From Liolophura sinensis (lineage: Eukaryota > Mollusca > Polyplacophora > Chitonida > Chitonidae), in NCBI RefSeq assembly GCF_032854445.1, contig NC_088302.1, forward strand, positions 13,511,338-13,575,337: a stretch of DNA of 64,000 nucleotides, in the 5' to 3' direction. The notes beneath the pieces were generated by a model. It saw only the letters and a program-made list of their open reading frames with translations. It ran no database searches and had not been told where the DNA came from. Below, piece by piece: positions 11,256 through 23,900 of this stretch; the first letter of the stretch is position 1, and each line of letters starts with the position of its first letter. The position numbers and the translations under genes were made by a program.

Positions 11256-12173
11256 CCCAAATTACACCACCAGCATTTAGAACGTAACTGACCAAATTCT
11301 TCACATTTACTCTACAAATTTTCACAAGAATAGCGAGCTTGATGTACCTCATATTATTTTCTACTGATCCACATCGCCAGAGAGCGGCTAATTTTGATCC
11401 AGCACCACCTATGGACCGCGAGTGAAACAGCATCTTTTCCATACATGGTTGACTGCTTACCCAGTAACAACCAGATGTTTATGATTATGTTACATACCAA
11501 CGGGTTTTATAGAGAACCAATTATGCGAAAAACAGGTCCACACGGTTCTCTGAGGAACTATAAGGAACCAAGATTTCTGAGAGTGTAGTGCATCCTCACT
11601 TAAACGCCATGCACGCACTGCATGCCATGCGTGCTGAAGACACTAGACACGGTACCCCACCCACTAACATTATATACTGACACTACGTTGATCACATAGT
11701 TTTGAAATAACATTAAACCCATGACAGAACATTTTGATGGATGAAATAACAAACAAATGGTTGACAAAATATGGAATGCCAATACCTAAAAATATTAATC
11801 TGTTGAGTTTATCAGAATGTCTGTTCTGTTAAGTGATGCCTGAATGTATTCGCTTATCATAACATATTACTGTGTTATATGCAATGTATTATTCTGTTAT
11901 CCTATTATCCTATTAACAAGGTCATTTATTTGGATATTTGTGCTTTAAAAATAACGGTATAGTCTGGTGCAATAATAGAATACATTCTAATTTCCCTTCA
12001 CATACAATATACGTTCACTTTTGTAATATAAAGATTAGCATTTATCTTGGTAAACTTTTACCGGTCACGAGTACATCTTTACTGAAACATTTGCTCAAAA
12101 AGATGCCGCCTAATTTTGTAGTCCTCATCCATGCCTGCTGCAGTAAGGCCTATAGACCTGTTTGCTATTTCAA

Positions 12174-12298
12174 CGTAGTGATTTAATATACATAATTTAA
12201 AGAAGACAAGTGTCTTAATTGTACAAATGTAAACGTTCAGCTATTTGAGTGGAGACTGGAATATACCCGTACCTGAAGATGTACACGTTTACTGACTG
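12174..12298. repeat. 125-bp dispersed segment, copy 2
   Basis: About 90% like 5774-5898, but outside the duplicated block. It abuts the edge of the LTR-element remnant at 12299, so either the remnant was cut here or this segment belongs to a family that inserted at the border. Confidence 0.7.
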
Positions 12299-12665
12299 GT
12301 CACTAAAACGAGACAGCTGTCGCCCAGTTGCAACAATGACTGGTTTTTGCAGCTTGGACTGAAACAGTTCATCTTCACTTTCCACTTTTAGTATAAGTCT
12401 CTTAATCTGTTCGCTGAGAGATTCTACTCTGGAGAGATGCGGTCGTTGTTGTTCACCACCACCTTGCTGGCGTACATCGTCGGTGCGGTCCGAGTTTTGA
12501 CGAACATCCACCTCCTGCTGAACATTAACACCTCCAGTAGCCATTGCACATCTAGATCCAGGGTCAGGTCAAGGTCATATCACCAGGTCATTTCAGGGGT
12601 TTTTCTCCACTCACCACGACGAATCATCTTATCTCCCATCCCACTTCTGACACCAAATGTAAAGG
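12299..12665 (-). mobile_element. Fossil 5' end of an LTR retroelement
   Basis: On the minus strand an LTR-like end (ending CACACCTTTACA) is followed at once by a primer-binding site of the type TGGTGTCAGAAGTGGG, complementary to a tRNA-Leu-like 3' end. A Gln/Arg-rich gag-like opening frame comes next (MATGGVNVQQEVDV...). Only the start of the element is present, so it is a truncated fossil; the outer LTR edge above 12665 could not be fixed. A Ty3/gypsy-type origin is likely from the primer-binding site. Confidence 0.65.
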
Positions 12666-15057
12666 TGTGGGAATAAACACATGTAGACCATCTGCTACGA
12701 CTGTTATAGTTTATTAGGAGTTGGTGAACGGAGATGTTGTACAGAAGTGAGGGAGAAACCACAAGAAAGAAAAATACCTGCAATGTACAAAAATAAACAC
12801 CACATGTACTCACAGTCAATTAATGTTCTATGATAAAAAGGCATTTCATATATAGACACAGTTCAGATTTACATCACTCCAAGAGAACCAGAAGTCACAT
12901 CCTTTACTACTGTAGAGGAAGGGTTATTTCCTTTTCATGGAATACCATGCGTGTTTACTTAGTTTCCTTTCTTTAGAGTTGTTTTACATGCGTTTGGTGA
13001 CTAAGTAATGTGATTAGAAACGTTGTGTAACTAAGGTTAGTGGAATGGCTCGAACTCCCGAAGCTGAAATGACCTGGGTCAATGTGTTTCACAATTTATG
13101 AAACCTGTGATCGTTAAGTTATACATCTGAGACAGGCGTTGTGCCAGCTATAGAGAATGGGGACAGCGTTCCAAGCCGATTCCTCTGACCAGGTCTCCAC
13201 ATCAGTTACCATGCTTGCCTGGGCGAAATGATTGGGGATAGCCTCAAGTTGCCATTTATGGCAAACAGCAACATTCCATCACCCCTTCCGTCATGGCTAA
13301 GTAAAAGTAGGGACACATGTAGAGAGGAATGCCGTGAGTTCTTTTTTTGTTGTTGTTGCCTTATGTTTGAATACTTGCTTTCACAATAACCTAATAAATT
13401 TCAATATTGTTTTGTTAACCTGTGTCTGAGCCTCGTTTTTGGAGAGTTGGCCGTCTGGCATTTTGGCTAATTCGCGTCACTTGGGGTCCTAACTTACGAA
13501 CCTGGGTAGGCCAAGGAAGACAGCATTAGTTGCCTCCTGTTACACTACTCTTATCCAATGTATGTGTAAACCCCCAGGTCAGATCTGCCCAAATCTCCAG
13601 GCCAGATCTGCTCTGGGTGTTCACCAGTAAGCTAGTCACATCAGTAACCAAGCCTTATGCTTGTGGGGGAGTGTCCATGGCCTGAGAGGGGGTGGGAGGT
13701 CACATGACCTCCGCACCCCAGCCTTGCCATGCGGCCCTTTGTTTTAGCCCCACTCCCTCCAAGACAGCCGAGCAGTCAAGACGTGTTTTGCCAAGATCAC
13801 AGCCAGTCTTCATTCATACATTTCACCCAGCTAAGAATTTAACCCTTGTGGTCTCAGAACACTTCCATAAACTGATATATGTAATTGTTGTTACATATGC
13901 ACTTATCTGACTGTGCCATATAGGATATATTATGCACATCTGTTTGAGTAATTTAGGTTATTACTTCGGGTAGCCATTCACGAGTTAGTGTGATCTCTGC
14001 AAAGAGATACACACATTCTAAAAGGATTGACTGAGTAGATTTCAGGAATTTACACTAAGAAACAGGTGGGATAACTGCTTCTCCCATCAACCTGTTTACA
14101 GTAAAAATATTTGGTTAGCTGTGTTAGTTTGGGGTAAACCTCCACACTGGAACTATTAACCCACTTAAGTTCACTAAGTGACCACTGTTTACTTAAATTA
14201 ATCTGGAATTTAAGGATTATATGTATCAACTACCAGCTTTTGCCTAAACTTAACTTGATCTCCTAACTTCCAGAACAGATAGTTCCTTTTATCCTGGTTA
14301 ACACATGGTCAAGCCTAATTCCTTTGTTTGAGCTGACCATACCAGCCTCCAGTAGCTACAGACATGTTGATTACCCCAGTGTATGTAAGCAAGGTGACAG
14401 CACATCTGGAAGGGATTAATTTCTCCTTGGCATCTATTGCCCCTGATGACCCCTGCTGGTTAATCTCATCCTATCAGCCCAGCCTTTATCAAGTGGCTAA
14501 ACAAGATGGCTGCACCAGCAGTACACAGGCCAAATGAAAACTCAGTACAATAGCAACCACTTGTAACTGTTCTGAGTTTTTGTATTTAGTTATGCCTCAG
14601 TGATTGTGCTAACACAACACAATCCTCAGAAATTACATATCACTGCAGATGCACATATACTGGAATTTATCATACTTTTGGACTTTGACCTTTTGAGTCC
14701 AGTGTACATGTTCTCTATGGCCAGTCAGTAAGCATTTGTTATTATTGTTGATAGATACATATATATAGATATTAACTTTGTATATACAGTTAATATGCAT
14801 ATGGGCTATCGCGTGGTAATATTGTGTTTAGTTTATAGATATTATCAAAATCCCCTGTCTGACAAGCATGTTGATGTTATATCGTCCGACTGATGTATAC
14901 CTGGTCAATTATTGTTCCCTTATTAGGAATTACATACATATATCTCATTGATAAATGGTTATCATGTTTAAACGTTTCCGTCATAATTTGTTATTCTGTC
15001 TAAATGCGTAATTTGACATTTTGACTACCTTAAGAACAAGGGTTACCAGCACATACC
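12666..15057. other. Gene-free stretch, probably old repeat material
   Basis: No host gene recognised. It may include the rest of the LTR belonging to the remnant at 12299-12665. It contains one copy of a 77-bp exact repeat (13754-13830). The sequence around 13400-13560 (AATAAATTTC followed by GC-richer sequence) looks LTR-like, but I could not find its borders. Confidence 0.4.
13754..13830. repeat. 77-bp exact repeat, copy 1
   Basis: Identical over 77 bases to 16840-16916 (TCCCTCCAAGACAGCC... to ...TTTCACCCAG), direct orientation, 3086 bp apart, with unrelated flanks. Confidence 0.9.
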
Positions 15058-15061
15058 ATAC

Positions 15062-16074
15062 TGTTATGTATGACTATTTAACGTTTTCATGTACTGTTAG
15101 TCTGCGGACCTTTGCGAAAGCATAACAAGCCCTGTTATATATGTACAGCGCGGACCTGGTGGAAAGCGCCTTGTTCAAGGCTTTGTTTATTTCACTGGCT
15201 GTTCATTGGCTGTTAATTCTGTGTCTAAGAATAGCTGAATCCACCTGGACCGTATATAAGCCGTGTTTTCTGTGCAGAGTGGAGGTATTTTTGCTGCATC
15301 CACTGGGAGCCAGGAGAGTGTGCGATGCTCTCGTATCGAGTCCATTATATTTATATGAGCTGGTGATGCCAGTTTCGTTTGGGAGGACAGATTTTTATGC
15401 CGGCACCGTTTGTGTACCACAGTAGTACTGATGTCTGGTTTATGTGAATTTCTGCGGAAGTCACGTTTATTGGTGTTCGGATCTTTATTATGATTATACA
15501 GTGTTGACTGTGTAATTTGTTTAACACGCTGACCTCACCTGACCGACAAGGTCGTCAAGGACTCTAAACTGAAGTTTTCAGTTTTGCAAAGGACGTTCGT
15601 TCTGCCACAAGGTGACATTACTCTACGTCTCTGAACGGCTCGTTTGTGAGCTTCTGCGGGAGCTGTGACTGATCTAAAGTGGATTATACCTCCATGCCTG
15701 TATTTACCCTGTGTTGTGCTCTGCGGGTGTGACGTCATTCAAAGGCTTGACTGTTCCAGTTCTGTGTAACCTGTGTACTGTGTTCGCGTTCGCTAACCTA
15801 GCGAAGTACCTGACTAGGACAATTTGTGACTTGTGTGAATTGTGTGTTTATCCCATGGTCTTTACGTTGGATCTCCTGGAACACGTTCCTTGGGATGCAA
15901 AGGTGAACTGGAAACTTTTAAAGACCGGTAATACTGATTTCTATGTTTTTTTATGTTGTTGTTGTTGAACTGTCTGTAAAACTGTACGTCTCATTTTATA
16001 TATAAAGCCATTGTTTACATTGAAATATTGAGTCACTGAGTCTGTTTTCTGTTGCTGTTTTCAATACCGTAACA
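15062..16074. mobile_element. Solo LTR (about 1.01 kb) with 4-bp target duplication
   Basis: Begins TGTTATG and ends CGTAACA, so the termini are inverted TGTTA/TAACA. The flanks are ATAC at 15058-15061 and ATAC at 16075-16078. It contains a TATATAAG motif (near 15252) and ATAAA motifs toward its 3' end, as expected of LTR promoter and poly(A) regions. No internal element region adjoins it, so it is a solo LTR fossil left by recombination. The intact-looking target duplication suggests moderate age. Orientation is most likely plus by motif order. An open frame at 15141-15425 inside it is not a gene. Confidence 0.8.
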
Positions 16075-16839
16075 ATACAATGACATGTCACATGCACCAC
16101 ATACATGTGGTTATCATGCGTGACCCGTATCATTGTTCCTCATGCGGTAACCCTTCTGGATTGTACAATATGTATACAGCCCATAAAAATGTACCACTCA
16201 GATTATTATTGCATACATTAGCCTACACTATTGATTTGTAACCTGTATGTTAAATTATCAAAAGAGTAATTTACGAATGTTGTGTTTTGGTTGGAGGTGA
16301 AGGTCAGCTGGCATAGACCAGCATGTCTTGTTATATATGAGATATGACCTGGCATCATAAAATGCATTTGTACCCATCACATGGATACACTGAGTCGTCT
16401 AAATTTCTAATGCGAGCCTGGCCCCTTATTAGCCTGGCAACGTACTCGACATTATGTTTAGATGCTTCTCTTAAACAGGATACCGGTAACCCTGTGACCC
16501 TTGGCCTCTCTAGTATTGGCTATATTGCAATCATTGTTAGCATGATGTCACTTGGTTTCTAGATGCCATGCTTAAACGTTACGTGCATTATTGACTGACT
16601 GTCAAGCTGACCTCTCAACTTCAACCTACCTTGACCTTCATGTATGTGTACAGGTCGCTGTGTATACATGTGGACACACATGTAACATGTCTAATATATA
16701 ATTGGGTTAATAATCATGTCCAACACCTTAACTTGTTTAACTTACCTGTTATGATCATATGGCACTTCTATTAAGTCTTTGAAAGCTAAGTTCTAAATTA
16801 TTTACTCATTAATACTTGAAAGCTCTAGTAGCTCCCCAT

Positions 16840-16916
16840 TCCCTCCAAGACAGCCGAGCAGTCAAGACGTGTTTTGCCAAGATCACAGCCAGTCTTCATT
16901 CATACATTTCACCCAG
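16840..16916. repeat. 77-bp exact repeat, copy 2
   Basis: Identical to 13754-13830. The two copies bracket the solo LTR at 15062-16074. Confidence 0.9.
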
Positions 16917-19328
16917 GTGCTGTACCGTCTTGACTGCCTGACGTTACCCTCTAGGCTGCTTCTCCTTGTGAGTCCCTCAGCGGGAACACTGTCCAAACTC
17001 AGAAGGAAGGAAGGAAGGGAAGAAACATATTTACAGATACTCCTACTCTTATACTGAGTACCTCTGCCTCACATAATAAATTCTCAGGCTGTGGCACTTG
17101 TGAAAACCCACCAGAGCATTTGAGTTTCTTTGTCTAGCATATATTTAACACTTGTTTTCCCCCAAAAGCCAGTCACGTGTCCACCCGACAACGTAAGATA
17201 GTCTCGCAGGTGATTCAACCACAGACAAACAGGTCTTACATATGCAACATTATCTTATCTTATCTGACACAAGACAATTCTCACAATAACTATCATAGAA
17301 TTGCAACCTCTGTTCTAAAATCGCTTGTTTATACATCTACACAAAGCATGCTATGCCGGTGAAAACATCACTATTACTGACCACTCACTAAACATCCTAA
17401 AACATTTCAATACAACCTTATCTGTATATAAGTAGAACTGAATTTAACGTGCACATTAACCAAATTTTTAAAAAGTGTAAGGAAATATTAATCTACATTT
17501 CGACAACTGACAGATTTGTCACAACTGACAATTACTAAAAAAAAAATACAACAATTAAACAACTGCCTGGACCTATCCTGATTCAGTGGAGTCTATTATA
17601 ATGTAACATAATACATCAGGCACCTCTACTGTATCACTACAGTAACATTTCGTTCTAAAAACAATATCATCTACACACATTATTATCTAACCAGAGGGGA
17701 AACTCTAAAACTCACCCCCAAGAGAGCTACAGCATCCCATTCAGTAAAGCAGCTACTTATGCAGCGCCTGGCAGTTCAGAATAACAATCAACTTAGCTGG
17801 GGTATAATGAAACAACGACAGACAATTAGTCTATGGTGTAATAACTAGTAGTAATAAACTAAAATATCCTTATGAATTTCAGTCACTTTGTAATACTGAT
17901 GGCATAGTTCCCTACTTACATTTACATTATGATTTCACATAATATACCCTGTATATGACCGTGGCATCCTCTGTAAGGATCACAGCGGCATTACAAAAAC
18001 ATGTAATGTACTATACATACGAGAATTCTACAGCAATTTCCACATTTGTACTTTAACGGCCAAAATATAACTGTGTGTTTGCTAGCTCAAATACACATTT
18101 TACTTTTAAACCTCTAAAAGACATCATGTAGCACAAAATAAAGCCTTCTCGAGTCTATACGGATTTCTTGAGATTTTACGGTAAGTTGCGCTTGTTCACA
18201 ATGACATAATCCCACTTTGTTTTTAGAATCAAATCTGCTGATTTACGCAATGTCATCTGAGAAGACAAAGTTCTTTCAACAGCGCACTGAAACGGCATCT
18301 TCCTTCCAACAATTGTGCATTCCTACATACATGACAAAAATTACGAAACATGATCGGTATGATCGTGTGCGACCTACACGATTGCGATTTAAGATGGCGG
18401 GTGACCTCGATCGGTCACATCTAGTGTGCGTCTTAATTACACATACAAAAACAAATCTTTCAATATATATTGACTTCAGACAATGAATGAGGATTATGCA
18501 AAATAACTGTTACAAAAAAAAAATGATGGGTAATAAACTTTTGTGAGCTAATCAGCCCCGAACAGTCACGGAGATCTCCGAACACACATCAACATGCCAG
18601 TCACCGATAATGACCTAATTACTTGGTGCACCTCTTACACTAAGCCAGATAATTTCCATGATATTTAGATGAGGGTATTGTGCTGGCTATCTACGGCGGG
18701 CTATAACAGGCTATAAATTATCAATTGTGCCAATATGTTGGCATCTAACGTCAATAATGTTCCAACACCACTAATGTGACAGACACAGCCCACACCATAA
18801 AAGTAACTTTCCTCCAAGATGGCCAGCAGACATGATGCATGGGGACTGTTGACTTAATCATGTTTTCTCCATACACAAATGGGACTGTCCGTCTCTATCA
18901 CAACTTGACTTTCATCAGAAAATATCGCATTTTTCACTCTCGATAATTCGTCCAGTTCCTCCTTTCCTTACACCATTTTACACCCTTTTGTGCCAGGGTA
19001 AGGCGCCACCGAGTTCGCACACATTGCATGGTCCTTTATAGACAGTGTTTAGCCTTCTTGGTTAAGGGCTATTTCATACTGATGATGTGCAAGTGCTCAC
19101 AACTCTTTTGTGTTTGTGTTAGGTGTGTAATACTACTTTTTTTCTTACTTTTTTGGATACATTATTGTGACTATGATGCTTCCATTGGTAGAACCGTTGA
19201 ACACTGTTGTTATGAGAGAAGGGAAGGTTTAACTACATCTGTATGTAAAAGGCCCGGTTTGGGTACGAGAGTATCCATGACATGGCTGCCGCCTCGCCAA
19301 AGGCGGTCGGTTTGAGTTAAGCTGTCGC

Positions 19329-19742
19329 TTATTTGCCTGTCATCGCTCTATGCTTGTATCTGTTATCCTTCCAGGGTTGCACACGACTGTCACACATACG
19401 ACTGAGCCCAGTCCAAATGTAAAACCAGAGGAAAGAAATAAAGAGCATAGTCACAAGCAAGCCAGCGTTGTTCCAGCTGTGAAACTGAAAGGACCGGTAA
19501 ACTCCACTCCGGTTACATTTTTTCTTCTTCACCTCACGAACCGCAATTCTCTTTCTTGCAACTCGTCTTTTGTACCCTGCTTTCTGCAAGTTTCTTGACA
19601 CATTTTTCTGACAAAATTGACATTCCTTCCCCTCATTTAGCTTGCTGGTCACATCTGACAACTTAATCTTCTGGTAAAACATACGTGAAAACCCTGATTT
19701 ACCTGGAGCATGAAATGGTGCTTTCCTTTGTTTCTCGTCCAT
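19329..19742 (-). CDS. Hypothetical basic ORF, doubtful
   Basis: An open frame read from an ATG at 19742 (MDEKQRKAPFHAPGKSGF...), about 137 residues, with a basic middle part containing CQFCQ and KKKKC. The first codons are followed by CTCCAG/GTAAAT, a possible splice donor, and TGACGTCA lies about 75 bp upstream, so a first exon is conceivable. I recognise no domain and see no homolog. It may be chance. Confidence 0.15.
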   Translation of the reverse strand: MDEKQRKAPFHAPGKSGFSRMFYQKIKLSDVTSKLNEGKECQFCQKNVSRNLQKAGYKRRVARKRIAVREVKKKKCNRSGVYRSFQFHSWNNAGLLVTMLFISFLWFYIWTGLSRMCDSRVQPWKDNRYKHRAMTGK

Positions 19743-19816
19743 ACACGGCTGTTTACCTTTCCGACCGATCTTGTCAAACAATGTTTACAAACAAACCGTA
19801 AGAGCCGACGACGATA

Positions 19817-19824
19817 TGACGTCA
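19817..19824. promoter_or_regulatory. Perfect CRE-like palindrome TGACGTCA
   Basis: A lone 8-bp palindrome identical to the CREB/ATF consensus, upstream of the doubtful minus-strand frame. An 8-bp match is expected now and then by chance in 64 kb. Confidence 0.25.
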
Positions 19825-20955
19825 TGAATATATTTATGAAAACTTAAAGTCTATTTCATATAAAAGGTTTGATATGTTTATATGTCTGTATATAGAGCTG
19901 AACATAAACACATCAACTTCGCGAAGCGCAATTCCGCAATATTATGGAAGTGACGAATACTTATATGCACTGACCGAAACCCGAGACCTCGCTCTATGGG
20001 TGGAGTATACATTGTAGCGGTCCAATTATTGTATTTGTCTTATGTGCTTTCGTTACTTATGATGTCTTCTCCTCAAGTATACAGGTACTTATGTCAGTGC
20101 GACATAAATGTACAAATTGAACTGAGGACAATAAATGTTCTTTTGCTGTGTGAAACAAGAACGAAAATAGAAGGTAAAAGTTTTTCAGATAAGACAATGA
20201 CATAGAATTTCGTAATTTTTAGATTATGGCTATATTGTTGAAAATACTTATAATTATCCCAAATGTGTAGGAATGCAGATACATGAACAACAACAACATC
20301 TCTCGTTCATGAAACAGATGGACGTAAGTTTAAATCTTTCTACGAGAATACATAAACACTATACTGGCAAATATTGACTTCATAAATTAAAAACTATGGC
20401 CTCATATAACTGTCTTACCAAAATTTCGGTGAAAATTCCTGAAAAAATGAATATATATAAACTTCCCTGCCTTAAATTTATTTCTCAAATCCCGGTACGA
20501 TGTACTGGTACACAGGAAGCGCTGGCCACCATGGTCTACGCCTAACCCCATATCAAAAGATCACAGCTGAGATCCTTGGCTAGTGTAGATTCGTCGTTGA
20601 TTCTCGCGGGGATTTATTCATTCAGAAACGTTCTAATGTGACAGGACGGGACTACGAGCTGAGGATTATGTACAGAAATGATACATATAAATATCAAACA
20701 GCAACTCAAGTCCATATCTTCTTTTGGACCGATTTTATTACCCACGGAACATGCGCATGCCTGCAGGAAAAAATGACCGCCCGTGCAATCCCTTCTAGAT
20801 AGGTTACCGTAATTGACCCACGCAGTCGTTAAATACCGTACAATTGGTATAATGACGCAACACATGACAAATATAGGGCACATGTTTGACAAACAAAGGA
20901 AAAAAATACACCCGGGGAGTATAAGAGGATAGTCCTTATATTCCAGTGTACTTGT

Positions 20956-23900
20956 TGTGATATTGTCATAGTTTGCCACGTGCATTTGTTTAGATCATAG
21001 CACATGTGTATGTTTACATCACATGATCAGCTCCCCTATGTTAATATTCATGACGTTGCAGCATAGCGATTGGCTAATAATACGTAAGTAACATACTGCG
21101 GGACTGCTCAAGGTGATGAACCGAGTGGAATAGAATGACAGTCTGAAAGGAGACGCTGTTTCGAGTCCTTTATTTACTTATACTTTCTTACGTCAAAAGA
21201 CGGTAACATAAAAGTATTACATGGTGTCAGAAGTTCAGAATAACCTTCGAGATGGCGGTAATGTTGCAGAAAACTGGTCACGATGGAAGAAACTGATGCA
21301 CCTCGTGTTTACCGGACCGGATGCAAACAAGTGGAAAGCGGAGCAAAAGCCGTACAGTTCTTGATAAATATCGGACAAAAAGGCAGAGACATTTGCAGAG
21401 CATGGCGTTCTAGTGGTGAACTTTCAGAGGAAGATTCTAAGAAGCCAGAGAAACTGTTCGAACTTTTCGAGTACTACTGCAACCCGTAGAAAAACACAAC
21501 GTAAGTACAACTTAAGTTATTTCATCAACGGGGTCAAAGTCAGTCAGAATCGATAGACGAATGGGTCACTCAGTTAAAACTCATTGACCGTGACTGTAGT
21601 TTTCATGATCTAGACGACATGATTAAAGACAGGATTCTCATGGGCTCAAATTCAGGAAAAACTCCTCTTAGAAGATGATCTGACTCTAGAAAAAGCAACA
21701 AAAATTGCAAGGGTTCATGAAATATCACGTGAACAATTGAAAGTGTTGAACAAAACTCCCGACGAAGTCCACGAGCTAAATTTGAGAATAAATTTGGAAA
21801 GAATAAATTGAAAATTGGTCAACAGAAATTTTAGGGACAAAACCAACAGAAATTTAACAAGTTTCAGAAACGGAACACACATGACAAGCAGGACAATTCT
21901 CAGTGTGGTCGGTGTGGATATGAACATAAGAAGTCAGAAACTTGCCCAGCAGTGGGAAAAAATTGTATGAAATGTGGCATCAAAAATCATTTCAGGAGAA
22001 TGTGTAGGTCTAAATGAGCTCATGCTGTTTGTGAAGGTAATCATAACACAGAGACTGACACTGAAGACAATGTGGTATTTTAGGTACAGTTCACAAAACT
22101 GAAAACAACGAAAATGAAGCTTATGCAAACATTGAAATAGGAAACACAGGCAAAACTCTCAGGTGTAAACTGGATACTGGAGCACAGGTAAACTGCATTC
22201 CCACAGAAACATACAAAAGACTACTGTCAAGCGAAGTACCTTTACAAACACCCTTTCTCCCCAAGCTGTCAGGATATGGTGGTAATCAACTCAAAGTCAC
22301 AGGTAAATGCACGGTACCATGCAACTGCAAAAACATTATTCAGAACTTAGAGTTTGTAGTCGTGGATAACCCAGCGAAACCCCTCCTAGATTTCAACGCC
22401 TGTAAGCTGCTACGCCTGGTGAAAGTGGTTATGACAATTGATCAACCAATCACAAAGCAGTTTTTGACTAAAGAATCAGTGGTCAAGGAGAACAAGGATA
22501 TCTTCACAGAGCTTGGTTGTCTTCCAGGAAAAGCCAAAATTAGACTTAAAGACAACGCACTACCAGTTGGACACGCACCGCGGCGTGTCCCCGTAGCATT
22601 AAGGGATCGTGTCAAAAATGAACTAAAACGTATGGAGACAATGGGCGTTATCAGAGCCATTGACGAGCCCACAGAATGGGTAAGCTCAATGGTGGCCGTC
22701 GCGAAAAAAGACATAATGCGAAAGCGCTGTCAACTCCCTACATTGGAGGACATAACACATAAACTGGCAGGTGCGAAGTACTTCAGTCGGCTCGACGCAA
22801 AATCCGGGTACTGGCAGATCCAGCTAGATGATGAAAGTAGTGAACTCACAACATTTAAATCTCCTTTTGGCAGGTGGGCATTTACACTCTTAACTTTTGA
22901 ACTGCACGACGAGCGACTCAGAGAACTACTTCAGAGATGCCGTGACAAAAACCTGCACCTGAATTCTGCAAAAATGAAAATTGGGGTCACAGAGACAAAG
23001 TTCTACGCACACACTCTCACGTCGGAAGGTCTGAAACCTGACCAAGACAAGATTATAGCGATTGCCAGATGCCGACCCCTACCTCGAAAAAGGAACAGGA
23101 AACGCTGATGGGTATGATCAATTACCTCACCAAGTTTGTCCCAGGGCTTGCCACAGCCACAGCTCTAATAAAAGAACTCTTAAAAGAAGATGTGGAGTGG
23201 CTATGGGACGCAAATTGTGACAAAGCATTTGAAGAGGTGAAATCCATCATCACGCGAACACCAGGGCCGGTGTTAGCATACTATGACGTCACCAAGGACG
23301 TCACCCTCCAAGTAGACGCGTCAAAATCAGGCCTTGGCGCGGTCATTCTTCAAGAAGGCAAACCAGTTGCCTATGCTTCACGAGCACTTATGCCGACACA
23401 GCAAAACTATACACAGATAGAAAAAGAAATGTTGGCAATTTAGTTTGGGTGAGAGAAGTTTCATTCTTATATCTATGGAAAACAAGTGACAGTACACAGT
23501 GATCACAAGCCGCTTGAGATAATCATGCGCAAACCACTGGCTTCAGCACCACCCAGACTACAGCGCATGATGCTGGGCTTACAGCTCTACGTGTGCGGAC
23601 ATACTGTCGAGAAATTACAAATCTGGACATGACGCACATGAAGATCCAACACTGGAAGAGCACGTTCATGCAGTATTTGAACTGATCCCAGTAACTGATC
23701 AAAAAGTGGAAAAAATCAAATCGGAAACATAGAAGGATCAAACTCCCATCAAACTTAAACCTGTCATTCACAGAGGCTGGCCACAGACTAAACAACAAGT
23801 GGACGCTCATGTGAGAGAATTCTGGCATGTTCGAGAATGTCAAAAGTGACAAAATTGTGATTCCAGCATCATTGCATGTCGACATGCTGCAACGGATACA

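Larger units (their letters stand above)
1..11683. repeat. Left copy of a ~29.3-kb-period segmental duplication
   Basis: This stretch aligns almost base for base with 29312-41095. The offset is 29311 at the start and about 29412 at the end, the difference coming from small indels. Homology stops just after a shared block ending near 11683 (right copy near 41095); beyond it the two sequences are unrelated. Its left limit lies outside the window. Coding parts are about 97-99% identical by eye, so the duplication is young. Each copy carries one minus-strand and one plus-strand TSR-vWFA gene and the same SINE insertions, so those SINEs predate the duplication. Confidence 0.95.
10614..12173. other. 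Gene-free stretch after the left plus-strand gene
   Basis: It holds the 3' untranslated region (to about 11050), a short SINE-tail fragment near 11229-11255 and the right border of the duplication at 11683. I see no coding region. Confidence 0.5.
16079..20950. other. Gene-poor stretch
   Basis: I recognise no gene. It contains a short GAAGGAAGGAAGG run near 17005, a spaced palindrome GTGACC-TCGATC-GGTCAC at about 18402-18419, a perfect cAMP-response-element-like TGACGTCA at 19817-19824, and the weak minus-strand frame given separately. Confidence 0.45.

Noticed and set aside
15141-15425. 94-residue frame
   Set aside because: It lies inside the solo LTR and has no known domain.
18402-18419. 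Spaced palindrome GTGACC-TCGATC-GGTCAC like a nuclear-receptor element
   Set aside because: A single short match without a nearby gene; chance cannot be excluded.
20614-20985. 123-residue minus-strand frame
   Set aside because: It overlaps the 5' LTR of the Ty3/gypsy fossil and shows no domain.
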